Shown piece by piece: positions 1 through 9,709 of a stretch of DNA of 64,000 nucleotides (positions within the stretch are counted from its first letter, which is position 1; each line of letters opens with the position of its first letter). The position numbers were made by a program, and so were the translations under genes. Origin of the DNA: Sphingomonadales bacterium Ga0077559 (lineage in GTDB: Bacteria > Pseudomonadota > Alphaproteobacteria > Sphingomonadales > Sphingomonadaceae); assembly GCA_001464315.1 (NCBI GenBank), contig LNFK01000065.1, forward strand, positions 43,718 through 107,717, read 5' to 3'. A model generated the notes under the pieces. It saw only the letters and a program-made list of their open reading frames with translations, made no database searches and was not told the origin of the DNA.

Positions 1-1
1 A

Positions 2-100
2 TGGATCGACGCGTCAAGCATGGTGGCAGGCATCAAGATGCTGCTCGGGATCGATCCCAAGGAAAACTATAAAGATAAGGTTGCCGAAGTAACTTTATAG
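2..100 (+). CDS. 3' end of an unidentified gene (partial)
   Basis: An open frame runs from the window edge to TAG at 98-100, giving the last 32 residues of a protein that begins outside the window. The tail is amphipathic and charged (contains GIDPKENYKDKVAEV) and looks coding, but I do not recognise the family. It converges on the epimerase gene and the two stop codons overlap by a few bases (95-100). The identity is open; a 32-residue tail is too short to assign. Confidence 0.5.
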   Translation, partial: WIDASSMVAGIKMLLGIDPKENYKDKVAEVTL

Positions 101-1090
101 CAAATATGCGGGCGGGATGATTTTTCCGCCCGCAAAACCAAAACCTTTGGGCCGGTCTTGTGCCAACAAGGCCGGTCCATCAAGGTCCACCCAGTCAGCA
201 TCCTGTGCAACCAGAAACGCCGGCGCAATGCCGAGGCTGGTGGACAGCATGCATCCGACCATGATTTTCAAATCTTTAGCCTTAGCCGCTTCCGCGATTT
301 TCAGGGCTTCGGTGAGCCCGCCCGCCTTGTCGAGTTTGATGTTCACCCCGTCATAATAAGGCGCGAGGCGTGCAACATCGGCGGCGCCGTGACAGCTTTC
401 GTCGGCCAGTATGGGGAGCGGCGAGCTTATACCAGAAAGCATAAAGTCCTGTCCCTCCGGAACCGGCTGCTCGACCATTTCAACGCCGAGTTTGGATAGG
501 GCGTCTGCCTCGGCGGCGATATTGAGATCGCTCCAGCTTTCATTGGCGTCGACGATCAAACGGGCGTTGGGGGCTCCAGCCCGAACGGCGGCGACGCGGT
601 CGCGGTCGGCCACTCCGGTCAGCTTCAGCTTAAGTAGCGCATATCCCTTTGCTGCGGCCGCAGCTGCATCGCGGTTCATCACCGCGGCGTCACCAAGCGA
701 AATGGTGAGCGCTGTTTGCAACGGCCTAGGAGGAGTGTGCAGGCCAACCAGCTGCCACAATGCGAGCCCCGATGCCGTCGCTTCCAAATCCCACAAAGCG
801 CAATCCAGCGCGTTCCTCGCGGCGCCCGGCGCCAACAGAATTTGTGTTAGATTTCGGGCTTCGACAACCCACAACGGCTCCAGTTCACCGATAATCCGGC
901 CAACTTGCGCCAAGCAGCTTTCGGCGGTTTCGCCCTGATAATAGATCGCCGTGCCTTCGCCATAGCCGATATATTTGCCATCGCTCACCGCGACCACCAG
1001 CACATCGACGAATGTCTTTGCCCCGCGCGCGATGATGAACTGCCCCGCGACGGGCCAGCGTTCAACTGTTGCGGTTATTCGTAACGCCAT
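95..1090 (-). CDS. dgcA: Enolase-superfamily dipeptide / N-acetyl-D-Glu epimerase (DgcA-like)
   Basis: Member of the muconate-lactonising subgroup of the enolase superfamily, which racemises the alpha carbon of dipeptides (L-Ala-D/L-Glu) or N-acetyl-D-glutamate. Visible residues fit: KLK at 154-156, metal ligands D181 (VDANE), E207 (EQPVPEG) and D230-E231 (ADES), and the second catalytic lysine K252 (NIKLDKAGG). About 331 aa, usual for the family. The frame stays open to 1129, but ATG 1090 is chosen because GGTGAGG precedes it and MALRITATVERWPVAG matches the normal N-terminus. It follows the PHA depolymerase on the same strand and could be cotranscribed. DgcN (DUF1611), the usual partner of DgcA, is not visible, so Ala-Glu epimerase remains an alternative. 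Confidence 0.85.
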   Translation of the reverse strand: MALRITATVERWPVAGQFIIARGAKTFVDVLVVAVSDGKYIGYGEGTAIYYQGETAESCLAQVGRIIGELEPLWVVEARNLTQILLAPGAARNALDCALWDLEATASGLALWQLVGLHTPPRPLQTALTISLGDAAVMNRDAAAAAAKGYALLKLKLTGVADRDRVAAVRAGAPNARLIVDANESWSDLNIAAEADALSKLGVEMVEQPVPEGQDFMLSGISSPLPILADESCHGAADVARLAPYYDGVNIKLDKAGGLTEALKIAEAAKAKDLKIMVGCMLSTSLGIAPAFLVAQDADWVDLDGPALLAQDRPKGFGFAGGKIIPPAYLL

Positions 1091-1159
1091 GACCTCACCC
1101 GCCACTCGATTGACAGGCAGTGTGGCCATATAAGTTTGATGTTACAAGGACTAAGCACC

Positions 1160-2398
1160 TTAGCCTTGATGCGTGACAATCCAGTCCTCAACCACAGGCG
1201 CGATTTTTTCGCGCCATTTGCTGCCATTGAAAATACCATAATGGCCAACTTCGGGTGCCATATGATATTTTTTGAGCGTGTCGGGCAGGCCGGTTGCGAC
1301 CGTCAATGCCGCCTTGGTCTGGCCCAGGCCGCTAATATCATCGCGTTCGCCTTCGATGGCGAGGATCGCGATATCTTTGATAGCGCCGGGATCGACCAGC
1401 TTGCCGCGATAATTGAACTCGCCCTTGGGCAGCAAATGTCGCTGGAACACGGTGTCCACCGTCTGCAGATAAAATTCGGCAGTCATGTCGCACACCGCAC
1501 GATATTCGTCGTAAAATTCCTTGTGCCGGTCAGCGCCTTCGCCATCGCCTTTGACCAGGTCCGAAAACATCGACCAATGGCTGATCATATGATTGCCAAG
1601 GTTCATCGACATAAAGCCCGAAAGCTGAAGGAATCCCGGATATACGCGGCGACCCGAGCCTTTGTAATATGGCGGTACCGTCGCGATTACGTTCTGCACA
1701 AACCAGTTGTGCGGGCGCTTGGTAGCGTGGTTATTCACCGCAGTCGGTGCCTCGCGCGTGTCGATCGGCCCGCCCATCATGGTCAACGTACGCGGACGCA
1801 ACGGGTGGTCGCTTGCGCTCATGATTGCGGCAGCGGCATAAGCAGGCACCGATGGCTGGCATACGGCAAGCATATTCGCGCCGCGCCCGCCTGCATCGGG
1901 GCCAATGAATTCAAGCCATTCGATAAGGTAATCGATATAGCCTTCCAGGTCGAAACCACCACCGGTCAGCGGCACATCGCGAGCATCTTTCCAGTCGGTA
2001 ATGTAAACATCATGTGTCGGCAGCATACGCTCCACCGTTCCGCGCAACAAAGTCGCGAAATGGCCCGACATCGGTGCGCAAATGAGCAGCTTCGGTTTGT
2101 CGGTGCTGCCTTCATAGGTGAAATGCTTGAGCTGTCCGAATGGCTTACGCGCCTCGTCAATTTCGGTAACTGGCAGATGCTTGCCATCGATGTCGACAAA
2201 ATCGAGGCCAAAGGCTGGCTTGCCGCGCGGCAGGACCGAATGTGCGAATACGTCGAGCGCCGATGCCGCCACCGGAGCAAGGCCACCATAATTGAACGGG
2301 CCATTGGTGAAATTGTTGAGCCAGTCGGCCTGCTTCTGCGCAATCCAGCCCGCGCCTGCAAGCCAGCTGCGTTGAATATCATATCCGGTATAAAGCAT
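1160..2398 (-). CDS. phaZ: Intracellular polyhydroxyalkanoate depolymerase
   Basis: Alpha/beta hydrolase that breaks down stored poly-3-hydroxybutyrate inside the cell. At 412 aa it has the usual length. The nucleophile lies in a CQPSVP box (C180), the cysteine-type replacement of the lipase box typical of intracellular PhaZ. The acid is probably in GERDDISGLG and the base in EVGHYGIFNG near the C-terminus, both characteristic of the family. The N-terminus (MLYTGYDIQRSW) is also typical. AGGGG sits just before the ATG. The gene is divergent from the ABC exporter with 144 bp between them. It implies that the organism makes PHA, although no synthase or phasin lies in this window. Confidence 0.93.
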   Translation of the reverse strand: MLYTGYDIQRSWLAGAGWIAQKQADWLNNFTNGPFNYGGLAPVAASALDVFAHSVLPRGKPAFGLDFVDIDGKHLPVTEIDEARKPFGQLKHFTYEGSTDKPKLLICAPMSGHFATLLRGTVERMLPTHDVYITDWKDARDVPLTGGGFDLEGYIDYLIEWLEFIGPDAGGRGANMLAVCQPSVPAYAAAAIMSASDHPLRPRTLTMMGGPIDTREAPTAVNNHATKRPHNWFVQNVIATVPPYYKGSGRRVYPGFLQLSGFMSMNLGNHMISHWSMFSDLVKGDGEGADRHKEFYDEYRAVCDMTAEFYLQTVDTVFQRHLLPKGEFNYRGKLVDPGAIKDIAILAIEGERDDISGLGQTKAALTVATGLPDTLKKYHMAPEVGHYGIFNGSKWREKIAPVVEDWIVTHQG

Positions 2399-2483
2399 AT
2401 ATGCCCCTAATCATGTCGGCTCGGACTGTGCGAGCCATGTGGATAACGCATAAGCGCCTATTGTGCATTGCACCATAAAAAAG

Positions 2484-2510
2484 TTAAATCGATTTCCTGT
2501 CTTTAATTGT
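2484..2510. promoter_or_regulatory. AT-rich motif with AAATCGATTT palindrome between phaZ and ABC exporter
   Basis: TTAAATCGATTTC at 2484-2496 followed by CTTTAAT at 2501-2507 lies in the 144-bp divergent spacer. The same 13-mer followed by CTTTAAT recurs at 19491-19513 upstream of the hybrid kinase. Its position suits a regulator or promoter element, but no factor can be named. The match could be chance. Confidence 0.25.
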
Positions 2511-2542
2511 GAGCATGACGTTGCACTGCTAGGCGGCGTGAC

Positions 2543-4369
2543 ATGAATGATTTATCCGCAGACTTGAAGAATGCGAGCGTCGCAATCGCCGAAGATAGCA
2601 AAACGACCGCTCCCTTGCCTGAAGGCAACAAGAAGCTCGGAAATCTTCGGATGGTCTGGAACCATACATCGGCCTATCCCAAACAGATCATGTTCGCGCT
2701 GCTGGCGCTGACGGTGGCGGCGCTCGCGACATTGGCGATCCCTGCTGGTTTCCGGCTGGTGATTGACCGCGGCTTTGCTGCTGGCGGCGACCCGGCTGAC
2801 ATCGCACGCTGGTTCGAATATCTATTGCTGATTGTTGGCGTGATGGCGGTGGCGACAGCGTTCCGCTTCTATTTCGTGTCCTGGCTTGGGGAACGAACCG
2901 TTGCCGACATTCGGCTGTCGGTTAGCCGCAACCTGCTCCGCCAGAGCCCTGCTTTTTTCGAACATAACAGGCCTGCCGAAATTGCCAGCCGGATGACAAG
3001 CGACACAGCTGTTATCGAACAGGTTGTCGGAACTACTGTTTCCGTGGCGTTGCGCAACATAGTGATGGGAGTCGGCGGGACAATCTATCTGTTCACGCTT
3101 GCGCCGCAACTCGCGATCGGGTTGCTGGTTGCCATTCCCGTGATCGTTGTTCCCATCGTTTTTATCGGGCGTAAGCTGCAATCGGCCTCACGTGCCAGTC
3201 AGGACCGGATTGCCGACGTGGGAACTATGATTTCGGAAACGCTTGGTGCAATGCGGATCGTTCAGGCGTTTGGCCAGGAAGGCCGGGAGGGCGAGCGATT
3301 CAGCGGCAGTGTCGAGAATACCTTTAGCACCGCAAAAAAGCGTATTCGCCTGCGGGCATTCATGACCGCCATTGTGATGGCGCTGATCTTCAGTGCGATA
3401 ACACTTTTGATGTGGAAAGGCGCAATTGATGTGATCGAAGGCCGCCTGACGGGTGGAACCATCGCGGCGTTCGTATTGACGGGCGGACTAGTCGCCGGTG
3501 CTTTCGGCGCGCTCACCGAAGTCTATGGCGATCTGGTGCGTGGTGCCGGCGCTTCCGGGCGTCTCGCCGAGCTGCTCGCCGCCGAACCCGATATCGCGCC
3601 GCCAACCAAGCCGATAGCGCTGCCGGTGCCACCACGCGGTCAGCTTGAGTTCCAAAACGTCAATTTTCGTTACCCTACAAGGCCCGAAGTGTCAGCGCTG
3701 GAAAATTTCAGCCTGAAGGTCAGCCCTGGCGAAACCGTTGCTGTCGTCGGCCCGTCGGGCGCTGGCAAATCCACCTTGTTTCAGTTGGCGCAGCGCTTTT
3801 ATGATCCTGAAAGCGGCGCAATTCGCATCGATGGTGTTGCGCTGACCAGCGCGGATCCGGCCGAAATCCGGTTGCGCATGGCTTATGTGCCTCAGGATAC
3901 CGTGCTGTTTGCATCATCGGCGCGCGACAATCTGCGCTATGGCAACTGGCTGGCTGACGATGACGCCATTTGGCATGCCGCCGAACAGGCCAATGCTGCT
4001 ACTTTCTTGCGCGAATTACCACAGGGACTTGATACTTATCTTGGCGAGGGCGGGGCGCGTCTGTCGGGAGGGCAGCGTCAACGGATCGCGATTGCGCGCG
4101 CGGTTCTCCGGCAAGCGCCGATTCTTTTGCTTGATGAGGCGACCAGCGCGCTTGATGCCGAAAGCGAGAAACTGGTGCAAGATGCGCTTGAGCATCTCAT
4201 GAAAAATCGAACCACCATAGTAATTGCGCACCGGCTGGCGACCGTCCGGTCGGCCGACCGCATCATCGTTATGGATCAGGGCAAAATCGTCGAGGAAGGC
4301 GATCATAATAAGCTCAGCGCTTCGGGCGGTCTATATGCCCGGTTGGCCAGCCTGCAATTCGACGCATGA
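2543..4369 (+). CDS. ABC exporter, fused permease-ATPase (MsbA/BmrA-like half-transporter)
   Basis: A 608-aa half-transporter. The N-terminal six-helix exporter domain (about residues 45-330) is followed by an ATPase domain with Walker A GPSGAGKST (about 402-410), signature LSGGQRQR (about 506), Walker B ILLLDEATSALD (about 528) and H-loop IVIAHRL. It would act as a homodimer in the inner membrane. The architecture matches lipid or drug exporters of the ABCB type, often annotated in sphingomonads as ABC transporter transmembrane protein. The substrate cannot be read from sequence. The first 35 residues are a polar cytoplasmic extension. No partner gene lies next to it, and a short gap separates it from the hydrolase downstream. 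Confidence 0.93.
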   Translation: MNDLSADLKNASVAIAEDSKTTAPLPEGNKKLGNLRMVWNHTSAYPKQIMFALLALTVAALATLAIPAGFRLVIDRGFAAGGDPADIARWFEYLLLIVGVMAVATAFRFYFVSWLGERTVADIRLSVSRNLLRQSPAFFEHNRPAEIASRMTSDTAVIEQVVGTTVSVALRNIVMGVGGTIYLFTLAPQLAIGLLVAIPVIVVPIVFIGRKLQSASRASQDRIADVGTMISETLGAMRIVQAFGQEGREGERFSGSVENTFSTAKKRIRLRAFMTAIVMALIFSAITLLMWKGAIDVIEGRLTGGTIAAFVLTGGLVAGAFGALTEVYGDLVRGAGASGRLAELLAAEPDIAPPTKPIALPVPPRGQLEFQNVNFRYPTRPEVSALENFSLKVSPGETVAVVGPSGAGKSTLFQLAQRFYDPESGAIRIDGVALTSADPAEIRLRMAYVPQDTVLFASSARDNLRYGNWLADDDAIWHAAEQANAATFLRELPQGLDTYLGEGGARLSGGQRQRIAIARAVLRQAPILLLDEATSALDAESEKLVQDALEHLMKNRTTIVIAHRLATVRSADRIIVMDQGKIVEEGDHNKLSASGGLYARLASLQFDA

Positions 4370-4423
4370 TGAAGCTGCGTTGGGCGAAGTCCGGGACTTG
4401 CCCTTAACGCATTTCGTCTCCAC

Positions 4424-5119
4424 ATGATGTCTATGTCCAACATCACGTCGCAGATAAATAAGCAGCCGCCGCTGAAAGCTGCGATCATTCCGGTGACGCC
4501 GCTTCAGCAAAATTGCACGTTATTCTGGTGCACCGAAACCAACAAAGGCGCGCTGGTTGATCCCGGCGGGGATTTGGACAAGCTGAAGGCCGCCGTCGCG
4601 CAGACCGGAGTGGAGATCGAAAAAATCCTGATTACCCATGGCCATATCGACCATTGCGGTGAAGCGGGAATTTTGGCGAAGGAGCTGGGGGTCAGGATTG
4701 AGGGGCCGCAAAAGGAAGACCGCTTCTGGATTGCCCAATTGGCCGACGATGGGAAAAAATACGGGGTCAACGGGCAAGTGTTCGAACCTGATCGTTGGCT
4801 CGAGGACGGCGATACCGTGACAGTCGGCAAACTGACGCTGGACGTCATTCATTGTCCCGGACACACGCCCGGCCACGTCATATTCTACCACGGCCCAAGC
4901 CGTCTAGCGATTGTCGGCGACGTGTTATTCCAGGGCTCGATTGGCCGCACCGACTTTCCGCGCGGAAATCACGCTGACCTAATCAACGCAATTACACAAA
5001 AGCTATGGCCGCTGGGGGATGATGTTACATTCATCCCCGGCCACGGACCGACCAGCCAGTTCGGTTATGAGCGGGCAAACAATATGTTTGTCGCAGATGA
5101 TGTGTTGGCGGCGCGTTAA
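4424..5119 (+). CDS. Metallo-beta-lactamase-fold hydrolase (glyoxalase II-like)
   Basis: A 231-aa MBL-fold protein with the zinc motif THGHIDHCGEA near residues 69-79, a further ligand in CPGHTPGHV and another in FIPGHGPTS. The compact size and the GDVLFQGSIGRTDFP segment match the YcbL-like type II glyoxalase/thioesterase group, which hydrolyses glutathione or related thioesters. Several in-frame starts exist (M1, M2, M4), with no clear Shine-Dalgarno to decide between them. It is convergent with the MAPEG gene and their stop codons overlap by 4 bp. Confidence 0.88.
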   Translation: MMSMSNITSQINKQPPLKAAIIPVTPLQQNCTLFWCTETNKGALVDPGGDLDKLKAAVAQTGVEIEKILITHGHIDHCGEAGILAKELGVRIEGPQKEDRFWIAQLADDGKKYGVNGQVFEPDRWLEDGDTVTVGKLTLDVIHCPGHTPGHVIFYHGPSRLAIVGDVLFQGSIGRTDFPRGNHADLINAITQKLWPLGDDVTFIPGHGPTSQFGYERANNMFVADDVLAAR

Positions 5120-5511
5120 AGCGCTGAGTAAACTTTCCACAACGCCCAACCAGCCAAGCCGAGCAGGGTGATCATAGTCGTCAGCGTACCAACCATCCGG
5201 CCCTTGCCAAGCGCGCCGCCGTCCATGCCAAGGCCATGCGCGAGCCGTCCGACGATGTAAAGAATGCCTAGGCCCCATAGCCAATTGTTGGTGCCGCCCG
5301 TGGCTTCCAGCGCAGCAATCAGGATCAAAACGAACGGCGCGCTCTCCACAAAATTGGCGTGTGCGCGCATCCGCCGTATCAGAAATTCGTCGCCGCCATC
5401 ACCTATCGACACCCCGCCTTTGGTCCGCGCCTGACCGCACCGGATCATTAGCCAAATATTGACCAGCGCGGCACCAGCAGCGATGGTAAGGGTAACGGGT
5501 AGGCTCAACAT
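5116..5511 (-). CDS. MAPEG-family membrane protein
   Basis: A 131-aa integral membrane protein of the MAPEG superfamily (membrane-associated, eicosanoid/glutathione metabolism). It has four hydrophobic segments and the family block RMRAHANFVESAPFVLILIA, in which the R-A-H-N-E pattern lies in the second helix region. Bacterial members are glutathione-transferase-like but mostly uncharacterised. The stop overlaps that of the convergent hydrolase gene. GGGAGAG precedes the start. Confidence 0.87.
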   Translation of the reverse strand: MLSLPVTLTIAAGAALVNIWLMIRCGQARTKGGVSIGDGGDEFLIRRMRAHANFVESAPFVLILIAALEATGGTNNWLWGLGILYIVGRLAHGLGMDGGALGKGRMVGTLTTMITLLGLAGWALWKVYSAL

Positions 5512-5708
5512 AACTTCTCTCCCTTTGTTGACGGAGCGCTTAACCGCTATCTCTCGGCTTGCAAAGCACAGAAAAAACGATATAGCGCGCCGCTCACACG
5601 GACAATCACGGTTTTACAGGGCCGATTCTGGCGATAGCTTGCCATGACCAGCCTTATGACCTAACAGCGTCCAGAACCTATTGATTTTGAAATGGAACAG
5701 GTGCCGAG

Positions 5709-5885
5709 ATGGCTGTCCCCAAAAGAAAAACTTCCCCTTCACGTCGCGGCATGCGTCGCAGCCATGATTCGCTTACGCCCGCAGCCTATCAGGAATGCTC
5801 GAATTGCGGTGAATTGAAGCGTCCGCATCATTTGTGCGACGCCTGTGGCCATTATAACGGTCGCGAAGTGGTTGCGGTCGCCTAG
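5709..5885 (+). CDS. rpmF: 50S ribosomal protein L32
   Basis: A 58-residue protein beginning [17 protein letters not shown], the diagnostic L32 N-terminus. It has a zinc-type four-cysteine pattern: CSNCG, then CDACG about 15 residues later. It is followed 23 bp downstream by plsX and then fabH, the classic rpmF-plsX-fabH order linking translation to membrane lipid synthesis. The usual DUF177/YceD gene does not precede it. Confidence 0.97.
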   Translation: MAVPKRKTSPSRRGMRRSHDSLTPAAYQECSNCGELKRPHHLCDACGHYNGREVVAVA

Positions 5886-5908
5886 TCCTTTTTTAAGGAG
5901 AATAGCTG

Positions 5909-6934
5909 GTGTCGATGAAACCGCGTATCGCCATTGACGCGATGGGCGGCGACGAAGGCGTGCCTGTGATGATCGCAGGCGCAGCACTTGCACGGCATCG
6001 GCATGAAAGTTTTCAATTTCTGCTTGTTGGCGATGAAACGCGCATCAAAGCAGCGCTCGATAACCATCCCAATTTGCGCGCTGCGTCCGAAATCCTGCAT
6101 TCCAACGATGTGATAACCGCACACGACAAAGTCAGCGCTGCTTTACGCAAATCGAAAACCAGCTCGATGGGCATGGCGATCAACGCGGTTAAATCGGGCA
6201 ATGCAAGCGCGGCAGTCAGCGCTGGCAATACTGGCGCGCTGATGGCGACTGCAAAGCTCGCACTGCGCACGATGCCGGGTATCGACCGCCCAGCGCTGGC
6301 TGCACTTCTGCCAACACTTGAAGACACCGACGTGGTAATGCTCGATCTTGGTGCCAATACCGAATGCGAGGCTAAAAATCTGGTCCAGTTCGCCGTCATG
6401 GGCGCGGCGTATTCGCGGATTATTTTCGGCTTCGACCGCCCCCGTGTTCGGTTGCTCAACATCGGTACCGAAGAGATGAAGGGCACCGACGAACTTCGTG
6501 ATGCCGCGCAACATCTGCGTGACGCCACCGGCTTGCATATGGATTTTCAGGGATTTGTCGAAGCCGACAAGATCAACCGTGGTGAATGCGATGTTGTTGT
6601 GTGCGACGGCTTCACTGGCAATATCGCGCTGAAATCGATTGAGGGTACGGCGCGGTTTGTAACAGACTTGCTTCGGCGTGCCTTTACCAGCTCGCTCCGA
6701 TCAAAATTTGGATTTCTGGTATCGCGTCCAGCCACCGAGTTGCTCCGTCACCATCTCGATCCGAACAACCACAATGGCGCAGTATTCATGGGGCTGAACG
6801 GCGTTGTTGTCAAAAGTCACGGCAGCGCGAACATCAAAGGTGTTGCGAACGCTGTTGAAGTCGCCGCGCGGCTGGTCGAAGAAGATATCACCGCGCGCAT
6901 TACCCAGGATTTGGCTCGGGTGCAGGCTCCGTGA
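5909..6934 (+). CDS. plsX: Phosphate acyltransferase PlsX
   Basis: Converts acyl-ACP and phosphate to acyl-phosphate, the donor for PlsY in phospholipid synthesis. It is a peripheral cytoplasmic membrane enzyme. The N-terminus contains [11 protein letters not shown], the family hallmark, and the length of 341 aa is normal. The internal segment [10 protein letters not shown] is also typical. GTG 5909 is preferred because AGGAG (5896-5900) lies 8 nt upstream, whereas ATG 5915 would be 14 nt away. The gene is between rpmF and fabH, and its stop overlaps the fabH start as GTGA. Confidence 0.97.
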   Translation: MSMKPRIAIDAMGGDEGVPVMIAGAALARHRHESFQFLLVGDETRIKAALDNHPNLRAASEILHSNDVITAHDKVSAALRKSKTSSMGMAINAVKSGNASAAVSAGNTGALMATAKLALRTMPGIDRPALAALLPTLEDTDVVMLDLGANTECEAKNLVQFAVMGAAYSRIIFGFDRPRVRLLNIGTEEMKGTDELRDAAQHLRDATGLHMDFQGFVEADKINRGECDVVVCDGFTGNIALKSIEGTARFVTDLLRRAFTSSLRSKFGFLVSRPATELLRHHLDPNNHNGAVFMGLNGVVVKSHGSANIKGVANAVEVAARLVEEDITARITQDLARVQAP

Positions 6935-7899
6935 CCGAAACGGCCCTTCGCGCGGTTATCAAGGGCACAGGTTCGGCCCTACCGCGAACCCGGGTGTCGA
7001 ATGCCGAACTGGCCGCCCGCGTCGACACGTCGGATGAATGGATTACCGAACGTACCGGCATTAAATTCCGCCATATTGCAGAGCCGGATGAAACAACCGC
7101 AACGCTGGCAACAGCCGCCGCGCGCAACGCGCTTGATGCTGCCGGGATGTCACCTGACGACATTGATCTGATTATTGTCGCGACTGCCACCCCCGATCAA
7201 ACCTTTCCCGCATCGGCGACGATCGTGCAGCATGCATTGGGGTGCAATGGCGGGGTCGCGTTCGATGTGGCAGCCGTTTGCTCTGGTTTCCTTTACGCTT
7301 TTTCTGTCGCCGAAAGCATGATTCGCGCCGGGTCAGCTAAAAACGCGTTGGTGATCGGCTCTGAAACCTTCAGCCGCATTCTCGATTGGGAAGATCGCGC
7401 AACGTGCGTGCTATTCGGTGACGGTGCCGGCGCAGTTGTACTATGCGGCGAGGTCGGCACCCGCGGGGCGCTTGCCACCAAGCTCCACGCCGACGGCAAG
7501 CATAATGAATTGCTATATGTCGACGGCGGTCCTTCCACGACGGGAACCGTCGGTAAATTGCGGATGCGCGGCCGCGAGGTATTTCGCCATGCGGTAACGA
7601 ATCTGGCCAGCGTGATGCATGAAACGCTGGAGGCGGCTGATCTGGCTCCGCAAGATGTCGATTGGGTCGTGCCGCATCAAGCCAATGCAAGGATCATCGA
7701 GGCCACCGCAAAGAAGCTTGGGCTTGACCCGAACAAGGTTGTTCTAACCGTCGATCAGCACGCGAACACTTCAGCTGCATCGGTTCCTCTAGCGCTTGAC
7801 GTCGCGGTCCGCGACGGCCGGATCAGACCTGGCGATATCGTGGTGTTGGAGGCGATGGGTGGCGGCTTTACTTGGGGCGCTTCTGTTGTTCGGATGTAG
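6931..7899 (+). CDS. fabH: Beta-ketoacyl-ACP synthase III
   Basis: Starts fatty acid synthesis by condensing acetyl-CoA with malonyl-ACP. The catalytic triad is intact: C117 (AAVCSGF), H249 (VPHQAN) and N279 (HANTSAAS), each offset five residues from E. coli FabH. The length is 322 aa. The GTG start overlaps the plsX stop (GTGA at 6931-6934), which implies translational coupling. The GGGFTWGA signature is present near the C-terminus. Confidence 0.97.
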   Translation: MTETALRAVIKGTGSALPRTRVSNAELAARVDTSDEWITERTGIKFRHIAEPDETTATLATAAARNALDAAGMSPDDIDLIIVATATPDQTFPASATIVQHALGCNGGVAFDVAAVCSGFLYAFSVAESMIRAGSAKNALVIGSETFSRILDWEDRATCVLFGDGAGAVVLCGEVGTRGALATKLHADGKHNELLYVDGGPSTTGTVGKLRMRGREVFRHAVTNLASVMHETLEAADLAPQDVDWVVPHQANARIIEATAKKLGLDPNKVVLTVDQHANTSAASVPLALDVAVRDGRIRPGDIVVLEAMGGGFTWGASVVRM

Positions 7900-7992
7900 G
7901 ACAATTTTCGACGATCGTTGTTTTACAACATAAGATTTTTATTATATAACGGACACTTCTCAAAAGACGGGTCGCGCGTCGGGAGACGGTTT

Positions 7993-8283
7993 ATGGCAGA
8001 TGCAGGTACTTTGACGCGGGCCGATTTGGCCGAAATGCTGAACCGGCAGGTCGGGTTGTCGCGTGCTGATGCCGCCGCGATGATAGAATCGATCCTCGGG
8101 CACATGACCAACTCTCTGCTCGATGGCGAAAATGTCAAAATTTCAGGCTTCGGAACATTTGTTCTGCGCGACAAGGGGCAGCGCATCGGCCGTAATCCCA
8201 AAACCGGGATTGAAGTGCCCATAACGCCGCGTCGCGTTCTCACATTCCGTGCCAGCCAAGGCATGCGGCAAAAGGTTAAGTAG
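7993..8283 (+). CDS. ihfA: Integration host factor subunit alpha
   Basis: DNA-bending HU/IHF-family protein that partners IhfB. From ATG 7993 it is 96 aa: [29 protein letters not shown], here given only by its start and end blocks, leads into the DNA-binding arm [20 protein letters not shown] with the conserved intercalating proline in NPKTG. An in-frame extension to 7918 is AT-rich and not IHF-like, so it is rejected; GGGAGACGG precedes ATG 7993. Placement after fabH and before a MerR gene is the standard alphaproteobacterial order. Confidence 0.95.
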   Translation: MADAGTLTRADLAEMLNRQVGLSRADAAAMIESILGHMTNSLLDGENVKISGFGTFVLRDKGQRIGRNPKTGIEVPITPRRVLTFRASQGMRQKVK

Positions 8284-8289
8284 CCCCGC

Positions 8290-8649
8290 ATGACAGACAA
8301 GTCTGCCGACGCATTCCGCACGATTGGTGAAATGGCTGAGGCGCTGGGTGTGCGGACGCATATCTTGCGCTATTGGGAGGAGCAGTTCCCAATGCTGCGG
8401 CCTTTGACCCGGGCGGGCGGACGCCGTTTGTATCGCCCCGATGATGTGGCTTTGTTGAAGACTATTCACCGGCTGCTTCACAATGAAGGCTATACCATAA
8501 AAGGTGCACGTAAATATCTGACGAGTGGGGTCAATGCTGAGCCGGTATCTGCCCCTGTTGCATCGACGACACCTGCCGGATCAGGAATCGATATGTCTGC
8601 ATTGCGCGCGGTTCGTGATCGTCTGGCTTCGGCTCTGGCAGCCGCCTAA
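8290..8649 (+). CDS. MerR-family transcriptional regulator
   Basis: A 119-aa protein with an N-terminal MerR-type winged helix: [25 protein letters not shown], of which the core is the [12 protein letters not shown] turn. It is followed by [19 protein letters not shown] and a short alanine-rich C-terminal region, without the cysteines of metal sensors. This ihfA-linked MerR gene is widely conserved in alphaproteobacteria, but its effector is unknown to me. It begins 6 bp after the ihfA stop, so cotranscription is likely. Its end overlaps the convergent GNAT gene by 4 bp. Confidence 0.92.
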   Translation: MTDKSADAFRTIGEMAEALGVRTHILRYWEEQFPMLRPLTRAGGRRLYRPDDVALLKTIHRLLHNEGYTIKGARKYLTSGVNAEPVSAPVASTTPAGSGIDMSALRAVRDRLASALAAA

Positions 8650-9167
8650 ATCATCTCGCGCGCGTAAACTATGTCGCGGAAGGGCATATCGCCGACCATG
8701 AAAATAGTTTCGCCGATGTGCTTGAAGCCCGCGCGCTCATAGAAGGCGACGGCGCGGACGTTGCTTTCGTAAACAGCCAGTAACACGCGCTTCGCGCCTC
8801 GCTTTTCGGCTATTATCAACGCCTGCTCCAGCAAGGCGCGCCCGTTACCGCCGCCTTGCCACGGTCCAAGCAAGTAGATACGTTTAAGTTCGATATCGCC
8901 GTCTTGTTGCAACTCTGGATGCTCGGGCGGGACCATCATGACATACCCAACCGGCGCACCGAGCAGTGTTTCCCCGATAACGATATCGACCTCGGGGTTT
9001 CCCAGCTTGTCGGCATAATAGGCCGTATGATGCTCTGTATTGAGATGCTCGATCAACTGCTTGCCCGGATGGTCAAAGGCAAATGTCGCAAGGAATGTTG
9101 CAGCGCCCAAATGCGCCAGCGCGTCGGCATCCTGTATACCTGCCTCACGCCAGATTACCGGCGTCAT
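8646..9167 (-). CDS. GNAT-family N-acetyltransferase
   Basis: A 173-aa GCN5-related acetyltransferase. The acetyl-CoA loop is visible as [19 protein letters not shown] (Q/RxxGxG/A type), followed by [24 protein letters not shown], whose NxRAxxFYxxxGF block is characteristic of the family. The substrate is unknown. It is the last gene of a three-gene minus-strand chain: its start overlaps the SixA stop by 4 bp. Confidence 0.88.
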   Translation of the reverse strand: MTPVIWREAGIQDADALAHLGAATFLATFAFDHPGKQLIEHLNTEHHTAYYADKLGNPEVDIVIGETLLGAPVGYVMMVPPEHPELQQDGDIELKRIYLLGPWQGGGNGRALLEQALIIAEKRGAKRVLLAVYESNVRAVAFYERAGFKHIGETIFMVGDMPFRDIVYAREMI

Positions 9168-9709
9168 TCGTCCTCGGGACCCAGTTCAGCATCGAGATCG
9201 CGCGGGCGGATGAAATGTGTCAATTTGCCGCATTTGCGGTCAACGTCCGCCCAGCTATCGATGTCGAGTTCCATTCGCGCCAGCGCCCCGGTCGGGTATT
9301 TCTCCCATACCATTTCGCGCAATGGTGAGCTGCCATCGTCTGGGACGATGTCGAACAGCAGATCCTCCATTCCAGGATTATGTCCGACCATAAGCACGCT
9401 CTTATGCTGATCCGACTGGTCACGCAGTACATCCATCAGCGTGGCGGAAGATGCGAGATAGATACGCCGGTCCCAGTTGGCATCGATGCGTTCACCTGTC
9501 CCTTTGACGAACTGGTCGATGGTGTCGATCACGCGGACTGCGGGGCTGGCCACGACATGGTCGAAAACCAGTCCTTCGCGCTTCACCCAGGCGCCCATAA
9601 TGACGGCGGCCTTCTCGCCGCGCTTGTTCAAAGGCCGGTCAAAATCACGGGGTATAGCATCATCCCAACTCGATTTGGCATGGCGCAGCAATGTCAGGAT
9701 CAGCGTCAA
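9164..9709 (-). CDS. sixA: SixA-type histidine phosphatase
   Basis: A 181-aa histidine phosphatase family protein. The phosphohistidine motif is LLRHAKSSWDD near the N-terminus; RHAKS rather than RHGE is typical of SixA. The second catalytic histidine lies in LMVGHNPGMEDL. E. coli SixA removes phosphate from phosphotransferase-system histidines, but the target here is unknown. It overlaps by 4 bp with both the helicase upstream and the GNAT downstream, so the three are probably one transcript. Confidence 0.88.
   Translation of the reverse strand: MTLILTLLRHAKSSWDDAIPRDFDRPLNKRGEKAAVIMGAWVKREGLVFDHVVASPAVRVIDTIDQFVKGTGERIDANWDRRIYLASSATLMDVLRDQSDQHKSVLMVGHNPGMEDLLFDIVPDDGSSPLREMVWEKYPTGALARMELDIDSWADVDRKCGKLTHFIRPRDLDAELGPEDE

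Noticed and set aside
1136..2410. Long open frame antisense to the PHA depolymerase gene.
   Set aside because: The opposite strand encodes a complete PhaZ with catalytic residues; the antisense product has no recognisable fold and arises from codon bias.
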